A program made the translations under genes and the position numbers. From assembly GCF_014645555.1 (NCBI RefSeq), contig NZ_BMLY01000006.1:62001-126000 (forward strand): a DNA stretch of 64,000 nt, in the 5' to 3' direction. The stretch is from Silvimonas amylolytica. Lineage in GTDB: Bacteria > Pseudomonadota > Gammaproteobacteria > Burkholderiales > Chitinibacteraceae. Numbering within the stretch: position 1 is the stretch's first letter; each line of letters opens with the position of its first letter. This document shows, piece by piece, positions 9,045 through 17,612 of this stretch. A model generated the notes under the pieces. It did no database searches, was not told the DNA's origin, and worked only from the letters and a program-made list of their open reading frames with translations.

Positions 9045-10763
9045 ATGAGATCGTTTCTCAATAATTTGTTCTCAAGAGATACATCCCCGCTTGAGAACCC
9101 ACGACAAGTCACTGCCTGGTGCAAAAAGCTTGAACTGGCAGACCCGCAAGCACAGCGAGCGAAGGTCGCGTCGGTGGTCAACGAATTTTTGTCTGTGGGT
9201 GGCAAGCCATCCCCCGATATCCTGCAGGCGCTGATCAAGATCGATGAAAGCGTACAGATGGGCTATGAGCGCATCCGCTACCAGTACGTTTCCAATCCGC
9301 GCATGCCCAAAGAGATCGAGCAAAGCCTCTGGCAAGACATTACCGGGCTGGCTGACTCCATGGTCAAGGCCTATCTGCGCTTTGCCAAGGTCGAAGCGGA
9401 TGGCGAGGAAAAGCAGGCCTACGATGCCATGATGCCGCTGGTGCTGGCGCGTTGCCTGCATTACGTAGGGGTGCTGGCCAAATGGCATTACTTTCGTTTT
9501 GATCGCGTGCCGGGGCAGCTCTGGTCACAAGCGCATAGCCTGTACCGGCTTTCCGAGATCGACGGGTTCGATTGCAATCCGTTTCCGCTCTACCCGCATC
9601 ACGGTGCAGAAGTCAGTTCTTGTGCCGATGAGTATATTCAGCTGTTGATGCTGAATACGGTGTCGTCCAATAACCTGGCGGTGCGTCAACTCGATTGGGT
9701 CGATCAATGGCTGGATAAATGGTCGCGTAATGTCCTGATTGCGCGCCGCTATCAGCCGGATCATCACCACTACTGTGTCAATTTGAGCGGGAAGCAGGGG
9801 CCGGAAAAAATTGGCGACGACAGTCAGGGTGATCCTTATCGCTACTGGGGTATTTACGAACTGTTGAATGAGGTGCAGGGACTGATTGCGCGATTGGAAG
9901 CCGGGGCTTCTCCTGCCAGTCTGGGTTTGGGTAATGACGTGCGCGGCCCCGCCTGCCTTGAACTCTTGAAGCACCTGGACGTGTTCTGGGGTATGGCCGT
10001 ACGCAATGCCCAGTTCACCCGTAGTGATCGCCGAGACGTGCATAAAGAAGCGGACGTGGTGTACGGGCTGGATCGGCTGCATCGCAAAATTCGCGCCGAC
10101 AACGAGAAGTTTTCTCGCCAGCCAGACGAAGCCAAAACCGGCGTTGATTACGATGAAGTCATGGATATGCGACTCTATGGTTTCGTCTCGGCGCGGACGC
10201 GCTCTCGTCAAGCGCAGGCACCTCAAATTGTGCAGCGTAATGATCCTGCCGACTGGCAATCCTGGCGTGTTGAAAATGAGTCTGAAGGTGGCTACGGCGC
10301 CACGCTGGAGGCCGAAGGCGCAGAATGGGTGCGCCCGGGCGTGCTGGTGGGTATGCGTTTTGGGCCGGAAGACAGCTGGAAGGTGTGTGTTGTGCGCCGG
10401 ATCTCCCGCATGAATGAGTTCCAGATCTACGCAGGCTTGCAGTTGCTCAGCGCGACGCCGGTCGCGGTGAATATCCAGACGACCACTGTTGCCGCCGCGC
10501 CGCCGCGCGCACTGGAGGTGACGGACTTTGCCGAGTTTGATAGCACGGCCTTGCACTCCGCAAATTCAGCACTGTACTTGCCGTACGAGATCGATGGCGT
10601 AACCAGCAATACCTTGCTGATGCATTCCGCCAATTATGATGCGGATCGCACCTATGAGGTTCAGGCGCGGGACCGCCACTTCACAGTGAACCTGACCCGT
10701 TCGCTGGACAAAGGCGTGGACTGGACCTGGGTAACGGTGCAAGTGCTGGGCCAAAAGCACTGA
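9045..10763 (+). CDS. Large cytoplasmic protein with a C-terminal PilZ-like c-di-GMP binding domain
   Basis: I do not recognise the N-terminal 370 residues, which look helical and soluble, without a signal peptide or membrane segment. The C-terminal part has the two PilZ signatures in the right order: RxxxR at residues 384-388 (RTRSR) and NxSxxG at 411-416 (NESEGG). Beta-barrel-like strands follow (VLVGMRF, WKVCVVRRI, IYAGLQLL). PilZ domains bind cyclic di-GMP, so this is probably a second-messenger receptor controlling motility, biofilm or secretion; the output is unknown. ATG 9045 has AGGAAAA upstream and gives 572 residues. A strong terminator follows the gene. The domain call rests on motifs read by eye. 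Confidence 0.6.
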   Translation: MRSFLNNLFSRDTSPLENPRQVTAWCKKLELADPQAQRAKVASVVNEFLSVGGKPSPDILQALIKIDESVQMGYERIRYQYVSNPRMPKEIEQSLWQDITGLADSMVKAYLRFAKVEADGEEKQAYDAMMPLVLARCLHYVGVLAKWHYFRFDRVPGQLWSQAHSLYRLSEIDGFDCNPFPLYPHHGAEVSSCADEYIQLLMLNTVSSNNLAVRQLDWVDQWLDKWSRNVLIARRYQPDHHHYCVNLSGKQGPEKIGDDSQGDPYRYWGIYELLNEVQGLIARLEAGASPASLGLGNDVRGPACLELLKHLDVFWGMAVRNAQFTRSDRRDVHKEADVVYGLDRLHRKIRADNEKFSRQPDEAKTGVDYDEVMDMRLYGFVSARTRSRQAQAPQIVQRNDPADWQSWRVENESEGGYGATLEAEGAEWVRPGVLVGMRFGPEDSWKVCVVRRISRMNEFQIYAGLQLLSATPVAVNIQTTTVAAAPPRALEVTDFAEFDSTALHSANSALYLPYEIDGVTSNTLLMHSANYDADRTYEVQARDRHFTVNLTRSLDKGVDWTWVTVQVLGQKH

Positions 10764-10793
10764 TCACACTTGTCGCGATGTCATTGCAAAACG

Positions 10794-10830
10794 AAAGGCT
10801 TTGTCGGTCATCGACAAAGCCTTTTGTTTT
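10794..10830. terminator. Bidirectional rho-independent terminator
   Basis: A 13-bp perfect stem (AAAGGCTTTGTCG / CGACAAAGCCTTT) with a 5-base loop is followed by TTTTGTTTT on the plus strand. An A-run on the other side serves the convergent esterase gene, whose stop is at 10843. Confidence 0.88.
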
Positions 10831-10842
10831 GGGGCGAAATGA

Positions 10843-11523
10843 TCAGCCGAGCACTTTGTTCAGGAACCGCCCGATTGCGTGGATTTCGGGCAAACAGACG
10901 GAATGTTGCATGGGCCAGTCATACCATTCCACCGGGTTGCCCAAGGCTTCTGTCGCGGCGCGGGCCCGGCGCCCGAGCGCCACCGGCACAACGGGGTCGG
11001 CCGTGCCGTGAGCGGCTAGCACCGGCGTGGTAGCGTTGATGGCGCTCCGGTTTTGTTCGATCAGAACCGGTGACGGCCAGTAAGTCGACAGTGCGACAAT
11101 GCCGGCCAGTCGCTCCGGATAAGTCAGCCCGGCTGTGTACGCAATCGCGCCGCCTTGGGAAAAACCGGCCAGTACGATGCGATGGGTTGGCACTCCACGG
11201 GCGTTTTGATCCTTGACCAACGCCTCAACATCAAGCAGTGACTGCCGAATGCCATCTTCATCGGCATGGCGATCAATGTCCTCAAAATAGAGGATGTCGT
11301 ACCACGCGCGCATGGTGTAGCCATTGTTGCAGGTGATGGGCATAAAGCGCGCATGCGGGAAAATGAAGCGTACGGCCAGATTGTCCGATAACCCCAATTC
11401 CGGTATGACGCCGGCAAAGTCACTGCCATCAGCACCCAGACCATGCATCCAGATCACGGCGGCGGTTGGATTGTCGCCGGTTTCTACCTCAATGGTGTCC
11501 AGCAAAGACGTGGTCGTACTCAC
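10843..11523 (-). CDS. Phospholipase/carboxylesterase family alpha/beta hydrolase
   Basis: This is a 226-residue cytoplasmic serine esterase related to carboxylesterase II of Pseudomonas and to acyl-protein thioesterases. The catalytic triad is visible as Ser122 in GFSQGG, Asp176 in HGTADPVVP and His207 in MQHSVC. The oxyanion segment WMHGLGADG is at residues 25-33. No signal peptide is present. It hydrolyses short-chain esters in characterised relatives; the physiological substrate is not known. It is the last gene of a minus-strand run starting at darP and lies 3 bases after the mogA stop. Confidence 0.88.
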   Translation of the reverse strand: MSTTTSLLDTIEVETGDNPTAAVIWMHGLGADGSDFAGVIPELGLSDNLAVRFIFPHARFMPITCNNGYTMRAWYDILYFEDIDRHADEDGIRQSLLDVEALVKDQNARGVPTHRIVLAGFSQGGAIAYTAGLTYPERLAGIVALSTYWPSPVLIEQNRSAINATTPVLAAHGTADPVVPVALGRRARAATEALGNPVEWYDWPMQHSVCLPEIHAIGRFLNKVLG

Positions 11524-11526
11524 GGT

Positions 11527-12108
11527 TCATTCCTGCGGTTTGATGGCGGATTTGGGGCGGAAAGCTGCGACCACGTCGGCACGTGTTTCGATATACGGGC
11601 CTTCCAGCAACTGAATGCAATACGGTACAGCGGCAAAGATACCCGGCACGATGACGTGATCCAGTCCGTCTTTGAGGCCTTCCAGCGTTTCGCGAATAGA
11701 CTTGGGCTGACCAGGCAGATTCAGGATCAGGCAGCGCTTGCGAATCACGCCGACCTGGCGTGACAAAATAGCGGTCGGCACAAACTTCAGGCTGATCTGG
11801 CGCATTTGTTCGCCAAAGCCTGGCATTTCACGGTCCGCCACGGCCAGCGTTGCATCCGGGGTGACATCACGTAGCGCTGGCCCGGTGCCACCGGTCGTCA
11901 GCACCAGATCGCAGGCAAGTTCATCAACCAGTTCGATCAAGGTAGCTTCGATCACGGATTGTTCATCGGCAATCAGGCGGGTAACCGTTTCGAAAGGTGT
12001 GATGAGTGCGTTATGTAGCCATTGTTCCAGTGCAGGAATGCCTTTGTCCTCATAGACACCCTGCGAGGCGCGGTCAGAGACCGAAACCAGACCAATCCTG
12101 AATGTCAT
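11527..12108 (-). CDS. mog: Molybdopterin adenylyltransferase
   Basis: MogA adenylylates molybdopterin to prepare it for molybdate insertion in molybdenum cofactor synthesis. The 193-residue protein begins with GLVSVSDRAS and contains the family motif TTGGTGPALRDVTPDAT at about residues 70-86. LNLPGQPKSIRE, the second conserved element, is also present. The gene overlaps the HAD phosphatase gene by 4 bases. No other molybdenum cofactor gene is in the window, so the operon context is not informative. Confidence 0.92.
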   Translation of the reverse strand: MTFRIGLVSVSDRASQGVYEDKGIPALEQWLHNALITPFETVTRLIADEQSVIEATLIELVDELACDLVLTTGGTGPALRDVTPDATLAVADREMPGFGEQMRQISLKFVPTAILSRQVGVIRKRCLILNLPGQPKSIRETLEGLKDGLDHVIVPGIFAAVPYCIQLLEGPYIETRADVVAAFRPKSAIKPQE

Positions 12109-12761
12109 GGGCGCTGTTCCAGAATCAGCTCGGCGCCACTGCCCGGACGTAACGCCAGTTCTTCGTAGTGCGCAACTTTGGCACCAGCAAGACCGGTGGG
12201 TTCATGGCCGCTGGCGTGAAGAATGGCGACCACATTCATGCCGGCGGCGTGGGCCGAACGGATGCCTGCTTCGGCATCTTCAAAAGCGACGCAGCGCTCC
12301 GGAGGCAAACCGAGCAAGGCTGCGCCTTTCAGATAGGGCTCCGGGTGCGGCTTGCCACTTTGTACGTCGTCCGAACTGATCAGCAGATCAGGCACTGGCA
12401 GGCCGGCAGCGCGCAGCTTGGCTTGAGCAATGGCGCGGGAGGCAGACGTTACGACAGCCCAGCGGCCAGCAGGCAAGCTGGCCAGGAACGCCGCTGCACC
12501 GGGGATGGCGGGAATGTCTTCCATCATCTCCATTTCCTGCTCCAGCAGAGCAATCACTTCCGTTTTTGCATCCATATGCGGTGCGACGATCTCGATGGTC
12601 TCGGTACCTCGACGCCCATGCACATGCTGCATCAGGAAATCAAAATCAATGCCGTTCTTGATCGCCCAGCCATGCCAGATACGCTCAATCAGCACGGTGG
12701 AGTCGACCAGCGTGCCATCCATGTCAAACAGAAAACCTTCGCACTGCATTTGCCAACTCAT
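12105..12761 (-). CDS. HAD-superfamily sugar-phosphatase-like hydrolase
   Basis: This 218-residue haloacid dehalogenase-like phosphatase (subfamily IA) has motif I DMDGT with Asp13 and Asp15. Motif II is VVTSA, motif III is the Lys of SGKPHPEPY, and motif IV is FEDAEAG. A small helical cap follows motif I, as in YfbT/YniC-type sugar phosphatases and beta-phosphoglucomutases. The substrate cannot be assigned. The stop overlaps the mogA start, so the two are translationally coupled. An in-frame Met5 is an alternative start. Confidence 0.85.
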   Translation of the reverse strand: MSWQMQCEGFLFDMDGTLVDSTVLIERIWHGWAIKNGIDFDFLMQHVHGRRGTETIEIVAPHMDAKTEVIALLEQEMEMMEDIPAIPGAAAFLASLPAGRWAVVTSASRAIAQAKLRAAGLPVPDLLISSDDVQSGKPHPEPYLKGAALLGLPPERCVAFEDAEAGIRSAHAAGMNVVAILHASGHEPTGLAGAKVAHYEELALRPGSGAELILEQRP

Positions 12762-12767
12762 TGGGGC

Positions 12768-13331
12768 TTATTCCTCGTCAGATTCGGGCAACGTGCCATC
12801 CGGATTGGGTTGCACCGGTTGGGCGAACTGTTCTTTCAAAAGCTGGAACAGCTCACGGAATGCCTTGGGTGGCTTTTGCTGCTCACGTTCCTTGACGGCA
12901 TTACGGATCAGTTGGCGCAAATGCTGAACGTCAACGGCCGGATGTTCTGCCACGAAAGCTTCGACCGCTTTGGGTTCGGTCAGCATTTTTTCGCGCAGGC
13001 GTTCCAGCTTGTGCAACCAGGCATTGTGCTCGTCAGACTGCCCGGCAATACGCGCCAGCAAGGCACGGATCGGCTCGGGGTCGACTTCGCGCATCAGTTT
13101 GCCAATGTATTGTTTATGGCGGGCAATGGCACCATGTGCCTTGAGTCGCTTGGCTTCGCGGATGGCTGCCACCAGGCGTTCGGGCAGGCCAAGTGGTTCA
13201 AGCAGTTTGATGTCCAGCGGGATCAGTTCCGCACCTAGATCCTGCAGCGCGGTCATTTCGCGCTTCATCTGGGATTTGCTCACCAGTTCGACGTCATCGT
13301 CGTGCTGGTCGTAAGAGTCGTTATGTGCCAT
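12768..13331 (-). CDS. darP: Ribosome-associated protein DarP (YjgA, DUF615)
   Basis: This is a 187-residue basic, helical protein of the DUF615 family. YjgA/DarP binds late 50S precursors and promotes maturation of the peptidyl transferase centre. Family features include KSQMKREMTALQDLG near residue 20 and the LPERL/AIREAKRLKAHGAIARHKQYIGKLMR block. The start ATG at 13331 is chosen because homology begins there, although the frame stays open further upstream. It is divergent from pmbA, the usual neighbour, with 92 bases between the two starts. Confidence 0.93.
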   Translation of the reverse strand: MAHNDSYDQHDDDVELVSKSQMKREMTALQDLGAELIPLDIKLLEPLGLPERLVAAIREAKRLKAHGAIARHKQYIGKLMREVDPEPIRALLARIAGQSDEHNAWLHKLERLREKMLTEPKAVEAFVAEHPAVDVQHLRQLIRNAVKEREQQKPPKAFRELFQLLKEQFAQPVQPNPDGTLPESDEE

Positions 13332-13423
13332 GTTTGGGGCCGTTACTGCAAAACCGCTATCATAACAAACTACGACATGGACCACGCCGCGGGCGTGCTT
13401 GCCAATCATCTAAAAGGAAAATC

Positions 13424-14755
13424 GTGTCCGGATTCAGTTTTAGCGAACAGCAACTGGCCGCCCTTGTTGGTCAGGTTCTGGATGAAGCCAAAAAGCAAGG
13501 CGCCAGTGATTGCGAAGTGGATATTTCCGAATCGTTTGGCCAGAACGTGAGCGTTCGCCTGGGCGATGTGGAAACCATTGAATACAACCGTGACAAGGGC
13601 ATTGGCGTCACCGTGTTCCTCGGCAAGCAAAAGGGCCATGCCAGTACTTCTGATTTCTCTGGCCAGGCGCTTGCTGATACCGTGAAAGCCGCGCTGGCCA
13701 TTGCGCGTTACACCGCAGCTGATGAGTACGCAGGCCTGCCGGATAAAAACCTGCTAGCGACCCATTTCCCTGATCTGGATCTCTACCACCCGTGGGATTT
13801 GCCGGTGGAAGACGCTATCCGGATTGCCACCGATTGCGAAGATGCGGCGCGTGGCGTTGACCCGCGCATCACCAATTCCGAAGGGGGATCGGCGTCCACT
13901 CATGCTTCGCGCTGGGCGTATGGCAACTCGCTGGGTTTTGTCGGTGCGGGTACGGGCTCACGCTATGGCGTCTCGGCAGCGGTGATCGCTGAAGACGAAA
14001 GCGGTATGCAGCGCGATTACTGGTACACCAGCATGCGCGATCCCAAAGACCTCGAACCGGCAGTGATCGTCGGGCGCAAGGCGGGTGAGCGTGCATTGCG
14101 TCGTCTTGGTGCACGTCGCGTGAAAACCGGCGAGTACCCGGTGTTGTTTGAAGCTTCGCTGGCGTCCTCTTTGCTGGGTAACTGGGTCAACGCGGTGAGC
14201 GGTAGCAGCCTGTATCGCAAATCGTCGTTCTTGCTCGATAGTCTGGGCAAGCCAGTGTTTGCGCCGTGCGTGACCATCGTTGATGATCCGTTCCTGAAGA
14301 AGGGGCTGGGGAGCGGTGCGTTCGATGCGGAAGGTGTGGCCACCCAAAGGCGCACGGTGATTGATGCCGGCATACAACAGGGTTATTTCCTGTCCAGTTA
14401 CAGTGCGCGCAAGCTGGGGATGCAAAGTACCGGCAATGCCGGGGGCGCGCACAACCTGATCGTGACGCCCACTGCGTCGTTTGACGAGTTGCTGGCCGAA
14501 CTGGGCACTGGTTTGCTCGTGACTGAATTGCTGGGGCACGGCACCAATATGGTCACGGGCGATTACTCGCGCGGTGCGGCCGGTTTCTGGGTGGAAAACG
14601 GCCAGATTCAATACCCGGTGGAAGAGATCACTGTCGCGGGTAATCTGAGGGATATGTTCCTGAACGTGATTGGCGTAGGTAGCGACATTCAGTTGTCATC
14701 CAGCCGCCGCATTGGCTCAGTGTTGATCAGCAGCATGACCGTGGCGGGTGAATGA
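13424..14755 (+). CDS. pmbA: Metalloprotease PmbA (TldE)
   Basis: PmbA/TldE is the partner of TldD in a heterodimeric cytoplasmic metalloprotease that matures microcins and degrades the CcdA antitoxin. PmbA is the subunit lacking the zinc site. The 443-residue protein starts at GTG 13424, preceded by AAAAGGAAAA. Recognisable blocks are DCEVDISESFGQNVSVRLGDVE near the N-terminus and ELLGHGTNMVTGDYSRGAAGFWVENG near the C-terminus. The gene is divergent from darP and overlaps the downstream glycosylase by 4 bases. tldD is not in the window. Confidence 0.95.
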   Translation: MSGFSFSEQQLAALVGQVLDEAKKQGASDCEVDISESFGQNVSVRLGDVETIEYNRDKGIGVTVFLGKQKGHASTSDFSGQALADTVKAALAIARYTAADEYAGLPDKNLLATHFPDLDLYHPWDLPVEDAIRIATDCEDAARGVDPRITNSEGGSASTHASRWAYGNSLGFVGAGTGSRYGVSAAVIAEDESGMQRDYWYTSMRDPKDLEPAVIVGRKAGERALRRLGARRVKTGEYPVLFEASLASSLLGNWVNAVSGSSLYRKSSFLLDSLGKPVFAPCVTIVDDPFLKKGLGSGAFDAEGVATQRRTVIDAGIQQGYFLSSYSARKLGMQSTGNAGGAHNLIVTPTASFDELLAELGTGLLVTELLGHGTNMVTGDYSRGAAGFWVENGQIQYPVEEITVAGNLRDMFLNVIGVGSDIQLSSSRRIGSVLISSMTVAGE

Positions 14756-15384
14756 CCGGCACCCCGCGCCCGCCGTATTGGGATGAAGCCACCGCCGCGC
14801 TTGCGGTGGCGGACCCAGTGCTGGGAAGGCTGATTGCGCAGTTTCCCAATGTCAGCTTGCGCGGGCGGGGAGACGCCTGGCAGACGCTGGCGCGTTCTAT
14901 TGTCGGGCAGCAGATTTCGGTGAAAGCGGCAGAGTCGGTGTGGAACCGTTTTTTGCTGGCACTGGGCGGCGAGTTATCGAGTGCAGCCGTACTTGCCTTG
15001 CAAACCGCGCAACTGCGCGAATGCGGGCTTTCCGGACGCAAGGTTGAATATCTGCAGGATCTATCCCGGCACCACATTGAAGGGCGGCTGGATATGTCGC
15101 TCTGGCAGGGCTGGGACGATGAGACAGTGATCAAGGAACTGGTGGCAATCCGGGGTATTGGCCGCTGGACTGCGGAGATGTTCCTGATGTTCTCCATGCT
15201 ACGGCCCAATATCCTGCCGCTGGATGATATCGGCGTAATCAACGCGATCGCCCGGCTGTACAACAATGGGGAACGCATGCCGCCCAAAGCCATGCGAGAC
15301 CTGGCAGAGCGCTGGCAGCCATGGCGCAGTGTGGCGACGTGGTATCTGTGGCGCAGCCTGGAAGCAACACCGATCGAGTATTAA
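14752..15384 (+). CDS. DNA-3-methyladenine glycosylase II-like (AlkA family)
   Basis: This is a 210-residue helix-hairpin-helix DNA glycosylase that excises alkylated bases. The hairpin is LVAIRGIGRWTAEM (about residues 129-142) and the catalytic aspartate is in LPLDDIG about 20 residues later. It lacks the N-terminal domain of E. coli AlkA and is closer in size to the shorter Mag-type enzymes. ATG 14752 overlaps the pmbA stop (ATGA), implying co-translation. A GC-rich hairpin follows the stop. Confidence 0.88.
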   Translation: MTGTPRPPYWDEATAALAVADPVLGRLIAQFPNVSLRGRGDAWQTLARSIVGQQISVKAAESVWNRFLLALGGELSSAAVLALQTAQLRECGLSGRKVEYLQDLSRHHIEGRLDMSLWQGWDDETVIKELVAIRGIGRWTAEMFLMFSMLRPNILPLDDIGVINAIARLYNNGERMPPKAMRDLAERWQPWRSVATWYLWRSLEATPIEY

Positions 15385-15404
15385 GCGGGCGCAGTCACGC
15401 CCGC
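15385..15404. terminator. Compact hairpin between convergent genes
   Basis: GCGGGCG / CGCCCGC form a 7-bp perfect stem with a 6-base loop right after the glycosylase stop, and the MarR gene converges onto it. There is no T-run, so it is a weak intrinsic terminator at best. Confidence 0.4.
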
Positions 15405-15408
15405 ATGA

Positions 15409-15837
15409 TTAACCAACTCGCTTCGCCATCGCCTTCATCACGGCTTCCCAGCCCTGAACGGCCTGTGGGCCACATTGGGCGAAGACTTCGCCCAGCATCG
15501 CAAACTGGGGTGAGGAGAGGGCGGATTCCAGTTGCGCGCCAGCTTCGGTCAAACTCAGGCATTTCACGCGGCGGTCTTCCACATCAGGCGCGGTTTCTAC
15601 CAGCCCGGCTTCGACCAGTGCTTTGAGCGGGCCATGCACGGCTTGTTTGCTCACGCCCAGCTTTTCCAGTAGTTCGTTCACCGCAATGCCAGGGTCTCGT
15701 CCGATGAAATGCAGCAAGCGATGATGAACCCGGTTCCAGCCACGTTGATCCAGCAAGGCATCGGGTGCGGCGGTAAAGGCGCGGTAGGCGTAAAACAGCA
15801 GTTCCTGCGCTTCGCTGAGAGCACGTTTGGTGGTCAT
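15409..15837 (-). CDS. MarR-family transcriptional regulator
   Basis: This is a 142-residue winged-helix regulator. The recognition region (ELLEKLGVSKQAVHGPLKALVEAGLVE) lies at about residues 60-86 and is followed by the wing (DVEDRRVKCLSLTEAG). It is divergent from an aminotransferase gene. The spacer between them carries two palindromes of GTCAA-type half-sites, which are the obvious binding sites. It probably represses itself and the aminotransferase until an unknown ligand binds. No redox cysteines characteristic of the OhrR subgroup are apparent. Confidence 0.88.
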   Translation of the reverse strand: MTTKRALSEAQELLFYAYRAFTAAPDALLDQRGWNRVHHRLLHFIGRDPGIAVNELLEKLGVSKQAVHGPLKALVEAGLVETAPDVEDRRVKCLSLTEAGAQLESALSSPQFAMLGEVFAQCGPQAVQGWEAVMKAMAKRVG

Positions 15838-15872
15838 GAAGGAATTGGCAACTGTTATGGTTGATATGGTGG

Positions 15873-15887
15873 GTCAATGATATTGAC
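15873..15887. promoter_or_regulatory. Candidate MarR operator 1
   Basis: GTCAAT-GAT-ATTGAC is a perfect inverted repeat with 6-base arms and a 3-base centre, lying 36 bases upstream of the marR-type start. Its half-site GTCAA is shared with the second palindrome 42 bp away, centre to centre. Confidence 0.6.
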
Positions 15888-15913
15888 AATCTGCCCGCAG
15901 GGAAACAAGATAT

Positions 15914-15930
15914 GGTCAAATATATTGACC
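15914..15930. promoter_or_regulatory. Candidate MarR operator 2
   Basis: GGTCAA-ATATA-TTGACC is a perfect inverted repeat with 6-base arms and a 5-base centre. It is 76 bases upstream of the aminotransferase start. Centre-to-centre distance to operator 1 is 42 bp, about four helical turns, which would place two dimers on the same face of the DNA. Confidence 0.6.
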
Positions 15931-16005
15931 TAACCGTTTGTTTATGTTGTTTTCTTGGCCACTTTGCGGACCGAAACGCATAAAACAGATGCTGGAGACT
16001 CTGCC

Positions 16006-17148
16006 ATGTTTGCCAAGCGTATCGAACGCCTCACCTCGTCGCTGGTGCGCGACATTCTTGCCGCGGCCAGCCGCCCGGGTGTGATTTCTTTTGCTGGCGG
16101 CCTGCCGGCGGAGGAAGCGTTATATCGACCAGATCTGGCACAAGTGCAATCTGCGCAGCAACTCAATTGCTGGCAATACGGTCAGACGGAAGGTGAGCCG
16201 CAATTGCGTGAAGCCATTGCTGCGGAAGCCCGGGCCCTTGGCATTGCCTGTGAGGCAAGTCAGGTGCTGGTGCTGTCGGGTTCACAGCAGGGGATTGATC
16301 TCGTCTCCAAGCTGTTCATTGAGGAAGGGACGCGCGTACTGGTTGAAGCGCCGGCTTATCTGGCGGCGGTCCAGTCATTTCGCTTGTTTGGTGCGGATTT
16401 CCTGCCGGTAACGGTCGACCCGACGGCGGGCCCGGATAACCAGTCTTTCAAGGTAGCACTCGAACAAGCTCAACTGGCTTATCTCACGCCGACGTTCCAG
16501 AATCCTTCCGGATATTGTTACCCGGATGAACAACGTGACCGTATTGCTGCGGCACTGGATACGGCAGGTGTGCCGCTGTTTGAAGACGACCCTTATCGCG
16601 AGCTGGCCTTTGATGGTGCGGCCCCGCAACCGATCGTTGGGCGTTTGAAGCATGCGCCGTGGGTGTATCAAGGTTCTTTCTCGAAAACCCTGGCACCGGG
16701 TTTGCGTCTGGGTTTTTTGATCGCGCACCCGATACTCGTCCCGCATTTGACCCGACTGAAACAGGCTGCCGACCTGCATAGTAATCGTCTCAGTCAGCAC
16801 CTCATTTTGCAGGCACTGCAAGGTGGTTTGCACGAACATGTGGCGCAAATCTTGCCAATCTACCGCGAACGGCGTGATGCCATGCATGTTGCGTTACAAC
16901 GCCATCTGGGCGATCTGGTGACCTGGCAAAAACCGGTCGGCGGCTTGTTCTTCTGGGTGCAGTTCAAACAACCCGTAGATACCCACGCATTAATGAAACA
17001 AGCACTGGAGGCAGGGGTCGCCATCATGCCGGGCGATGCGTTTTACACAGAAAAGCCTGCGCTGAGTTGCCTGCGCCTCAATTTCAGTCACTCCACCCCG
17101 CAGGATATTGAAGAGGGCATGGCCCGGCTTGCCAGCTTGCTGCGCTGA
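16006..17148 (+). CDS. PLP-dependent aminotransferase, class I/II (2-aminoadipate/MocR-domain type)
   Basis: This is a 380-residue fold-type I aminotransferase. The Schiff-base lysine is in GSFSKTLAPGLRLGF (about residue 225), PTFQNPSG precedes it and FEDDPYRELAF carries the pyridine-binding Asp. The start FAKRIERLTSS and the FAGGLPAEE motif are typical of the LysN/2-aminoadipate aminotransferase group, which accepts several amino acids. The substrate is not determined. ATG 16006 was chosen over upstream frames because of GGAGA at about 15994. Regulation by the divergent MarR protein is likely. Confidence 0.88.
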   Translation: MFAKRIERLTSSLVRDILAAASRPGVISFAGGLPAEEALYRPDLAQVQSAQQLNCWQYGQTEGEPQLREAIAAEARALGIACEASQVLVLSGSQQGIDLVSKLFIEEGTRVLVEAPAYLAAVQSFRLFGADFLPVTVDPTAGPDNQSFKVALEQAQLAYLTPTFQNPSGYCYPDEQRDRIAAALDTAGVPLFEDDPYRELAFDGAAPQPIVGRLKHAPWVYQGSFSKTLAPGLRLGFLIAHPILVPHLTRLKQAADLHSNRLSQHLILQALQGGLHEHVAQILPIYRERRDAMHVALQRHLGDLVTWQKPVGGLFFWVQFKQPVDTHALMKQALEAGVAIMPGDAFYTEKPALSCLRLNFSHSTPQDIEEGMARLASLLR

Positions 17149-17185
17149 TTTACAATGCCGCGGTAGCCAGGGCGGAGTCGATAGC

Positions 17186-17596
17186 ATGAATGCGGTAGTG
17201 ACCAGCAAGTCGCAGAAGTGGCAGATGTGGTTGTTATTGGGTGTTTTCGTGGTTGGTGCAGCCAGCATGCTCATTGATGTCGTTGATGCTGGAGACCCTA
17301 CCGCCAGTGTGCCGGTGATTACCCTTCAAGCGGGCATGCCGGTGGTGCCCACCAAGCCGGGCGCCTACGCCTGCGCATTTGCCGATACGGCGCACAATAG
17401 TGTGACCTACGTGCAAACAGGCCGACAGGACAAATTTCAGGCGCTGTTTGAAAGCCGCGAATGCCGGGAGTTGCCGCGCGATCAGCATTTGCAGGTAATT
17501 GCCGTTGATCAGGGCTACGTGCAAATCCGGGGCGCTGATCAGTATTTTGGCAAAGGTGCCTGGGCACCGCCAGGAATGCTCCAGCTGGCACAATGA
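17186..17596 (+). CDS. Hypothetical membrane-anchored protein
   Basis: I do not recognise this 136-residue protein. It has a short polar head, one membrane segment at about residues 13-33 (MWLLLGVFVVGAASMLIDVV) and a soluble C-terminal domain with two cysteines (in YACAFAD and SRECREL). Those cysteines could form a disulfide if the domain faces the periplasm. ATG 17186 is preceded by GGGCGGAG. It lies 37 bases after the aminotransferase and converges with the LysR gene only 16 bases away. Confidence 0.6.
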   Translation: MNAVVTSKSQKWQMWLLLGVFVVGAASMLIDVVDAGDPTASVPVITLQAGMPVVPTKPGAYACAFADTAHNSVTYVQTGRQDKFQALFESRECRELPRDQHLQVIAVDQGYVQIRGADQYFGKGAWAPPGMLQLAQ

Positions 17597-17612
17597 CTGA
17601 TCGCTCGTGCTC

